Of a stretch of DNA of 25,767 nucleotides, positions 20,461 to 25,767 are shown in pieces. The DNA is taken from assembly GCA_946482615.1 (NCBI GenBank), contig CAMLSF010000038.1:1-25767 (forward strand), read 5' to 3'. The notes below the pieces were generated by a model, which worked only from the letters and a program-made list of their open reading frames with translations, was not told the DNA's origin and ran no database searches. Source of the DNA: an uncultured Chromatiaceae bacterium (GTDB taxonomy: Bacteria; Pseudomonadota; Gammaproteobacteria; Enterobacterales; Alteromonadaceae). Each line of letters opens with the position of its first letter. The first letter of the stretch is position 1. A program made the translations under genes and the position numbers.

Positions 20461-22073
20461 TCAAAGCCTTACTGAGCCTGATGGTCCCCTGTGGCTCACT
20501 CTTGATACTCAGCGCCTGTCAGCCTGATATCCCGGAAACTATCCAGCAAGGCATGGTGTACTGCGCCGAAGGCTCTCCTGAGAGTTTTAATCCGCAGCGG
20601 GTCACCTCTGGTACTACTATTGATGCGATTAGCCAGCAGCTCTATGACCGTCTGCTGGATATAGATCCGGTCACTGGTGAGCTGTTGCCGGCTCTGGCCA
20701 CAGCCTGGCGTTTAAGTGAAGATGGTAAAACCTACTGGTTTACCCTGCGTCCTGATGTGCAATTTCACCATACAGCGTTTTTCTCTCCGACCAGGCCACT
20801 GAATGCCGATGATGTCACTTTTACCTTTAACCGTATTTTGCAAACGGATCATCCTTACCATCAAGTCGGTGGGGCAAACTATCCGTATTTTCAGAGTGTC
20901 GACTGGGGCTCTCTGGTGAAGGCCGTTGTGGCAGAAAACAGTACCACAGTGCGCTTTGAATTAACCCGTCCTGACAGCTCATTTTTATCCAATCTGGCCA
21001 CAGATTTTGCTGCAGTCTTGTCTGCGCAATACGCTGAAGATCTGTTGCGGCAAGGTACTCCAGAACTGTTGGACCAAAGACCTGTAGGCACAGGCCCCTT
21101 CTTTTTTAAAGAATATAAAAAAGACCAGTTTATCCGTTACTACCGCCATCCTGAGTACTGGCGTGGCAAAACCGAACTGACGCAACTGGTGTTTGATTTA
21201 GTGCCGGATAACGCCAAACGTATGGCTAAATTGCTGACCCATGAATGTGATGTTGTGGCTTATCCTCGTAACGCTGAGCTGAAACTCATTACCGAGCGCT
21301 CAGATGTGGAAGTGCAAAGCCAAACCAGCATGAATGTGGGTTTCTGGGCTTTTAATACCAAAAAACCCCCTTTTGATAATGTGCTGGTACGAAAAGCTTT
21401 GGCCTATGCCATCAATAAAGATGCGATACTGGATGCGGTCTACTTTGGTTATGCTGATAAAGCTAAAACTATACTGCCCCCTACCTCCTGGGCTTTTTAC
21501 CATGACTTAGCCGAGCAGCAGTATGATCCGGTAAAAGCCAAAGAATTGTTAGCTCAGGCAGGTTATCCAAACGGCTTTCGTATGGATATCTGGGCTATGC
21601 CAGTACAACGTTTATACAACCCGAACGCGTTAAAAATGGCGGAACTGATGCAGGCGGATTTGGCCAAAATTGGGGTCCGGGCCAGCATAGTCTCATTTGA
21701 ATGGAACAGTTTCAGACGTAAACTTTCAGAATTTGAGCACGATTCAGTGCTGATTGGCTGGTCTGCAGACAATGCAGATCCGGATAACTTTTTCCGCCCC
21801 TTGTTAAGTTGCAGTGCAGCAGAGTCAGGCAGTAACAGAGCCAACTGGTGCGATCCTAATTTTGACAACCTGATCAATCAGGCGCTGCTCACAGCAGATG
21901 TCAAACAAAGACGCAGTTTTTATTTAACTGCTCAGCTTTATCTGGACGAGCAAATGCCTTTGGTCAGTATTGCTCACTCCAAACGTTTTCAGGCCAAAAG
22001 TATCAAAGTCACAGGAGTCACCATTAACCCCTACGGTGGTATTTCTATGGCGGCAGCGAGAAAATCCTTATGA
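20457..22073 (+). CDS. sapA: SapA, peptide-binding protein of the Sap ABC transporter (lipoprotein form)
   Basis: Family 5 extracytoplasmic solute-binding protein, 538 residues. Segments typical of the family are NPQRVTSGTTIDAISQQLYDRLLDIDPVTGELLPALA, NADDVTFTFNRIL, RPVGTGPF, MNVGFWAFNTKKPPFDNVLVRKALAYAIN and a C-terminal DPDNFFRPLLSC. SapA proteins bind antimicrobial peptides or haem in Haemophilus. A lipobox (L-S-A-C21, context LLILSACQPDIPE) predicts a lipid-anchored protein, whereas E. coli SapA has an ordinary signal peptide as I recall. It overlaps pspF by four bases and sapB by four bases. It could equally be described as a DppA/OppA relative, but the gene order sapABCDF next to pspF supports SapA. 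Confidence 0.92.
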   Translation: MIKALLSLMVPCGSLLILSACQPDIPETIQQGMVYCAEGSPESFNPQRVTSGTTIDAISQQLYDRLLDIDPVTGELLPALATAWRLSEDGKTYWFTLRPDVQFHHTAFFSPTRPLNADDVTFTFNRILQTDHPYHQVGGANYPYFQSVDWGSLVKAVVAENSTTVRFELTRPDSSFLSNLATDFAAVLSAQYAEDLLRQGTPELLDQRPVGTGPFFFKEYKKDQFIRYYRHPEYWRGKTELTQLVFDLVPDNAKRMAKLLTHECDVVAYPRNAELKLITERSDVEVQSQTSMNVGFWAFNTKKPPFDNVLVRKALAYAINKDAILDAVYFGYADKAKTILPPTSWAFYHDLAEQQYDPVKAKELLAQAGYPNGFRMDIWAMPVQRLYNPNALKMAELMQADLAKIGVRASIVSFEWNSFRRKLSEFEHDSVLIGWSADNADPDNFFRPLLSCSAAESGSNRANWCDPNFDNLINQALLTADVKQRRSFYLTAQLYLDEQMPLVSIAHSKRFQAKSIKVTGVTINPYGGISMAAARKSL

Positions 22074-23089
22074 TGCTGCATTATTTTTTACGCCGTGCTT
22101 TTTTAATAGGTTTTGTATTTGTCGCCTTAACTGTACTGGCTTTTAGTTTAAGTTACCTGTTCCCGGGTGAAGTGCTGAATAACATCTCCGGCCTGACAGA
22201 TATTCAGCCGGAACAACGGCAGCAGTTGATTCAGTATTATGCTCTGGACCAATCTTTGTTGCAGCAATACATAGCTTATGTGAACCGTATTCTGGACGGT
22301 GAATGGGGCTTATCATTTTCCAGCCAACAACCTGTGTTATCTGAAATTATCGCTGTATTTCCAGCCACACTGGAACTGGCCAGCTATGCGCTGATTTTAT
22401 CTTTTGTCTTGGGTATTCCTCTGGGTTTGTTTGCAGCAGTCAAAGCCGATAGTGTTTTAGGCAAACTGATTTCAGGGGTTACCCTGGTGGCTTACTCCAT
22501 TCCTATTTTCTGGTGGGCGCTGCTGCTTATCATGTTGTTTTCGTTGACGCTTGGGGTATTGCCCACAGCAGGTCGTATTAATGTGCTATTTGATATCCCT
22601 ACCTCCACAGGTTTTATGTTGCCGGATATCTGGTTGTCCGATATCAGCTATAAGTCTGAAGCCATCCAGGACGCTTTACGTCATTTGTTGTTACCGGCCA
22701 TAGTGCTGGCCACTTATCCAACTACTGTGATGATCCGTTTTACCCGTGATTCGATGTTGGCCGTATTGGATCAAAGTTATATAAAAACAGCCCGGGCCAA
22801 AGGCTTAAGCCGGGCTCAGGTGTTGTATCACCATGGCTTGCGTAATGCGCTGCTACCTGTGATCCGGCAAATTGGTTTACAGTTTAGTACCCTGATCACG
22901 CTTGCCATGATTACCGAAGTGATCTTTTCCTGGCCCGGCATAGGCCAGTGGCTGTTGGACAGTATCTATCAGCGTAATTATCCGGCCATTCAGGGCGGCT
23001 TATTGGTGGTGTCCTGTTTAGTGATAGTAGTGAATATGCTGACTGAAATTCTGCATACCTTGTTTAATCCGCTGGCCAGGAAAGCATAA
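22070..23089 (+). CDS. sapB: SapB, ABC transporter permease
   Basis: The 339-residue inner-membrane protein is of the DppB/OppB type. An N-terminal helix (FLIGFVFVALTVLAFSLSYLF) and a large periplasmic loop (GEVLNNIS to LSFSSQQPVLSEI) precede about five further helices. The EAA loop that contacts the ATPases is YIKTARAKGLSRAQVLYHHGLRNALLPV. It pairs with SapC to form the channel. Starts ATGA-overlapped with sapA and abuts sapC directly. Confidence 0.93.
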   Translation: MMLHYFLRRAFLIGFVFVALTVLAFSLSYLFPGEVLNNISGLTDIQPEQRQQLIQYYALDQSLLQQYIAYVNRILDGEWGLSFSSQQPVLSEIIAVFPATLELASYALILSFVLGIPLGLFAAVKADSVLGKLISGVTLVAYSIPIFWWALLLIMLFSLTLGVLPTAGRINVLFDIPTSTGFMLPDIWLSDISYKSEAIQDALRHLLLPAIVLATYPTTVMIRFTRDSMLAVLDQSYIKTARAKGLSRAQVLYHHGLRNALLPVIRQIGLQFSTLITLAMITEVIFSWPGIGQWLLDSIYQRNYPAIQGGLLVVSCLVIVVNMLTEILHTLFNPLARKA

Positions 23090-23983
23090 ATGAAAAAATT
23101 CCGGCTGTATTTTGAGGAACAAAACCGCGGGCCTTTAACCCAGTTGTGGCAGCAGTTTCAGCGCCAGCATGCGGCGGTGTTTGGTCTGGTGATGTTTTCT
23201 TTTTTTCTGTTGCTGACGCTGTTTGCGCCTCTGATCACTCCACATAATCCTTATGTGCAAAATCCGGATCTGCTGTTACTGGCACCATCCTGGAGCGACC
23301 AGGGTTTAGTGCAATATCCATTTGGCACCGATGATTTAGGCCGTGATTTAATGTCCCGCCTGATGAAAGGGGCAACTTACACCTTCGGTATTGCACTGGT
23401 GACTGTGATTGGCTCTTTGCTGATGGGGTTAGCTTTAGGGGCTATGGCAGGCATGAGTAAAGGTGTTAAATCCAGTATTTTTAACCATGTGCTGGATTTA
23501 GCATTAACCATCCCTTCCCTGCTGTTGGCAATCATCATAGTAGCGGTATTAGGTCCTGGCCTGTGGAATACCACCTGGGCCATTATGCTGGCGCTGTTGC
23601 CCCAGTTTGTGCATGGGATACGTAACGCCATACAAGACACCTTAAAACAGGATTATGTGGTGGCTTACCGGCTGGACGGCGCGTCCAACTGGCAGGTATT
23701 GCGTTATGCAGTGTTGCCGAATATATGGGAGCATTTAACGGTAATGGCGACTATGGCGCTTTCAACCGCTATTCTGGATATAGCCGCTTTGGGCTTTTTA
23801 GGCTTAGGTGCACAGGCCCCAACTTCTGAATGGGGAGTAATGATTGCCGATGCGCTGGATTTGATTTATCTGGCGCCCTGGGCCATAGCTTTGCCGGGTA
23901 TTTTAGTTTTTGCTGCGGTGTTGTCGGTTAATCTGGTAGGTGACGGCTTGCGTACAGCGATGAAAAAGCGGCGGGAAAACTGA
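23090..23983 (+). CDS. sapC: SapC, ABC transporter permease
   Basis: The 297-residue DppC/OppC-type permease has a cytoplasmic N-terminus of about 30 residues and a first helix (AVFGLVMFSFFLLLTLFAPLI). The family segment PFGTDDLGRDLMSRLMKGATYTF follows, then five more helices and an EAA loop YRLDGASNWQVLRYAVLPNIWEHL. The start codon directly follows the sapB stop. The stop overlaps the sapD start by one base (TGATG). Confidence 0.93.
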   Translation: MKKFRLYFEEQNRGPLTQLWQQFQRQHAAVFGLVMFSFFLLLTLFAPLITPHNPYVQNPDLLLLAPSWSDQGLVQYPFGTDDLGRDLMSRLMKGATYTFGIALVTVIGSLLMGLALGAMAGMSKGVKSSIFNHVLDLALTIPSLLLAIIIVAVLGPGLWNTTWAIMLALLPQFVHGIRNAIQDTLKQDYVVAYRLDGASNWQVLRYAVLPNIWEHLTVMATMALSTAILDIAALGFLGLGAQAPTSEWGVMIADALDLIYLAPWAIALPGILVFAAVLSVNLVGDGLRTAMKKRREN

Positions 23984-24975
23984 TGATTTTGCTCGATATT
24001 AAAAACCTGACGATAGAGCTGGAAACACCTGAAGGCTTAATTCGTGCTGTCGACAGAGTCAATCTGACCATAAGAGAAGGCGAAATCCGTGGCCTGGTGG
24101 GTGAATCTGGTTCAGGCAAAAGTTTAATCGCCAAAGCCATAGTAGGCGTGCTGAATAAAAGATGGCATATCACAGCAGATCGGTTCAGCTGGGCAGGTCA
24201 GGATTTGCTCCGGCTATCTTATGAGGAACAGCGCAAAATCATAGGCCGGGATATCGCCATGATTTATCAGGAACCCAGCCGCAGTATGGATCCGACCGCT
24301 CCTATTCTGGAACAGCTTATTGAGTCTATTCCGGATTCAGAACTGGAAAGCAGTTGGTGGGGTCGTCCTTTCGAACGTCGGAAAAAAGCCATAGCTCTGC
24401 TGCATAAAGTGGGTATTCGCGACCATCAGGCAATTTTTAACTCTTACCCTTATCAATTGCCTGAAGGGGTTTGTCAAAAGATCATGATCGCTATGGCGAT
24501 TGCAAAAAAACCTAAGCTTCTGATCGCAGACGAACCGACCACAGCACTGGAAAGTACCACTCAGGCGCAATTATTCCGTTTGTTGGCCAGTTTTAATCAG
24601 CTCAAAGGCATGTCCATTTTATTGATTAGCCACGAGCTGGAAACCGTAGCCCGTAATACCCAAACCTTAAGTGTGCTTTATTGTGGTCAGTTGGTAGAAG
24701 CTGGCGAAACTGCAGCTATTTTGAAACAACCATTGCACCCTTATACAGATGCGCTGATTAAAAGTGTGCCTGAATTTCAGCCACAACTTGCCAGTAAACA
24801 AGCCTTGTACGCGCTGCAAGGCAGTATTCCGACCTTGCAGCATTTACCTATAGGCTGCCGTTTAGGGCCTCGTTGCCCCAATGCGCGTAAGGAATGTGTC
24901 AAAACACCAGTGCTGGATCGCTTACAAAACCACTACTTCAGTTGCCATTTTCCACTGCAGGGTAAGAAGTCATGA
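23983..24975 (+). CDS. sapD: SapD, ABC transporter ATP-binding protein
   Basis: The 330-residue oligopeptide-type ATPase has Walker A GESGSGKS (40-47), a Q-loop YQEPSRSMDP and Walker B LLIADEP (179-185). The C-terminal oligopeptide-transporter extension contains the cysteine pattern GCRLGPRCPNARKECVKTP ending in YFSCHFP. The ABC signature is not LSGGQ but LPEGVCQ (159-165); E. coli SapD is also degenerate here (LTEGECQ as I recall), so this is a family trait. In E. coli SapD additionally stimulates Trk potassium uptake and the SapBCDF complex exports putrescine. Overlaps sapF by four bases. Confidence 0.94.
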   Translation: MILLDIKNLTIELETPEGLIRAVDRVNLTIREGEIRGLVGESGSGKSLIAKAIVGVLNKRWHITADRFSWAGQDLLRLSYEEQRKIIGRDIAMIYQEPSRSMDPTAPILEQLIESIPDSELESSWWGRPFERRKKAIALLHKVGIRDHQAIFNSYPYQLPEGVCQKIMIAMAIAKKPKLLIADEPTTALESTTQAQLFRLLASFNQLKGMSILLISHELETVARNTQTLSVLYCGQLVEAGETAAILKQPLHPYTDALIKSVPEFQPQLASKQALYALQGSIPTLQHLPIGCRLGPRCPNARKECVKTPVLDRLQNHYFSCHFPLQGKKS

Positions 24976-25742
24976 CCACGCCTTTACTGGAAATCCGCCA
25001 GCTGTATAAAAGTTACCAGAAAGCTCAGGGGATCTTTGGCCGTAAAACTATTCAGGCGTTGTCTGATATCAGTTTTAGCCTGTACCCTGGTCAGACGTTA
25101 GCTATTGTCGGTGAAACCGGCTCAGGCAAAAGCACACTGGCAAAATTACTGGTAGGCATAGAAACACCAGACAGCGGTGAAATATTGCTGGAAGGTGAGA
25201 TGGTGACCATCAGTGACTATAAAAAGTACAACCACGTGATCCGCTACATCTTTCAGGACCCTGCCCGCTCACTGAACCCGCATCAGAAAGTCGGACAAAT
25301 GCTGGATGATGTATTGCGCTACAGCACCCAACTGGATGAGGAACAGCGCCAGGATAAAATTCATCAGACCTTACAGCAATTAGGTTTAATGGAAGAGCAC
25401 GCTGATTACTACCCTCATATGTTCTCAGGCGGCCAATTACAGCGTGTAGCGCTCGCCAGAGCCCTTATTATGGATCCGAAGCTGTTGATACTGGATGAAG
25501 CTTTAACAGCGTTGGATCCGTCGCTGCGGGCTCAGATCGTAAACTTATTGCTGGAGCTGCAAAAAAACACCGGTTTATCTTATCTGCTGATCACCAACCA
25601 CCTGCGTCTGGTGCGGCATATCAGTGACAGCATGCTGGTGTTGCATCAGGGCAAAGCGCTGGATTATGGGCTGACCCTTGAAGTATTCAACAATCCACAA
25701 CATGACTACAGCAGAAAGCTGATTAAAAGCGCACAAAGTTAA
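24972..25742 (+). CDS. sapF: SapF, ABC transporter ATP-binding protein
   Basis: The 256-residue ATPase has Walker A GETGSGKS (47-54), a Q-loop FQDPARSLNP, a standard signature FSGGQLQ (151-157) and Walker B LLILDEA (171-177). The H-loop histidine is in LITNHLRLVRHIS. It pairs with SapD, so the heterodimer would have one canonical and one degenerate signature motif. It is the last sap gene; the 25 bases that follow to the window edge hold no recognisable terminator. Confidence 0.94.
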   Translation: MTTPLLEIRQLYKSYQKAQGIFGRKTIQALSDISFSLYPGQTLAIVGETGSGKSTLAKLLVGIETPDSGEILLEGEMVTISDYKKYNHVIRYIFQDPARSLNPHQKVGQMLDDVLRYSTQLDEEQRQDKIHQTLQQLGLMEEHADYYPHMFSGGQLQRVALARALIMDPKLLILDEALTALDPSLRAQIVNLLLELQKNTGLSYLLITNHLRLVRHISDSMLVLHQGKALDYGLTLEVFNNPQHDYSRKLIKSAQS

Positions 25743-25767
25743 AAACAGCGACAAGCCTAAACAGGCA

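Overview
The window looks like a chromosomal segment of a gammaproteobacterium of the Alteromonadales type. A Rheinheimera- or Shewanella-like genome is my best guess, from protein similarity recalled from memory and from gene order; no database was searched. Coding density is high. I see no rRNA, tRNA, CRISPR array, integrase or transposase, and no gene-free stretch longer than 300 bases.

Left part (1-6521): housekeeping genes. A 5'-truncated yaiL (DUF2058) gene overlaps arfB (ribosome rescue). A tightly overlapping set follows: a TraB/GumN-family exported protein, a GNAT acetyltransferase and yaiI (UPF0178). Convergent to these is yafS (methyltransferase), divergent from gloB (glyoxalase II). 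Then come mltD (lytic transglycosylase with three LysM repeats), an unrecognised exported protein and a small two-helix membrane protein.

Middle part (6582-15145, all on the minus strand): aromatic amino acid catabolism. phhA and phhB convert phenylalanine to tyrosine and recycle the pterin cofactor. tyrR encodes the aromatic amino acid regulator. hppD-hmgA-fahA-maiA carry 4-hydroxyphenylpyruvate through homogentisate to fumarate and acetoacetate. The tyrosine aminotransferase is not in the window. Three candidate TyrR boxes lie upstream of hppD, tyrR and phhA. A methionine gamma-lyase gene (megL) lies upstream of phhA. It is bracketed by two inverted, about 124-bp palindromic repeats that are about 80% identical. 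Each repeat sits just in front of the ribosome binding site of a gene: one before phhA, one before megL.

Right part (15415-25742): envelope stress and peptide transport. ycjF, ycjX, pspC, pspB and pspA read leftwards from a candidate sigma-54 promoter. pspF, their enhancer-binding activator, is divergent and overlaps the first gene of a complete sapABCDF ABC-transporter operon. The sap genes are joined by start/stop overlaps or direct abutment.

I did not find a wholly new multi-gene system. The observations most worth following are non-coding: the paired repeats, which show a compensatory base change in their central hairpin; an almost perfect 22-bp palindrome between the phhA TyrR box and the candidate phhA promoter; a five-tract G-quadruplex motif beside the tyrR operator; and a hairpin between pspA and pspB.
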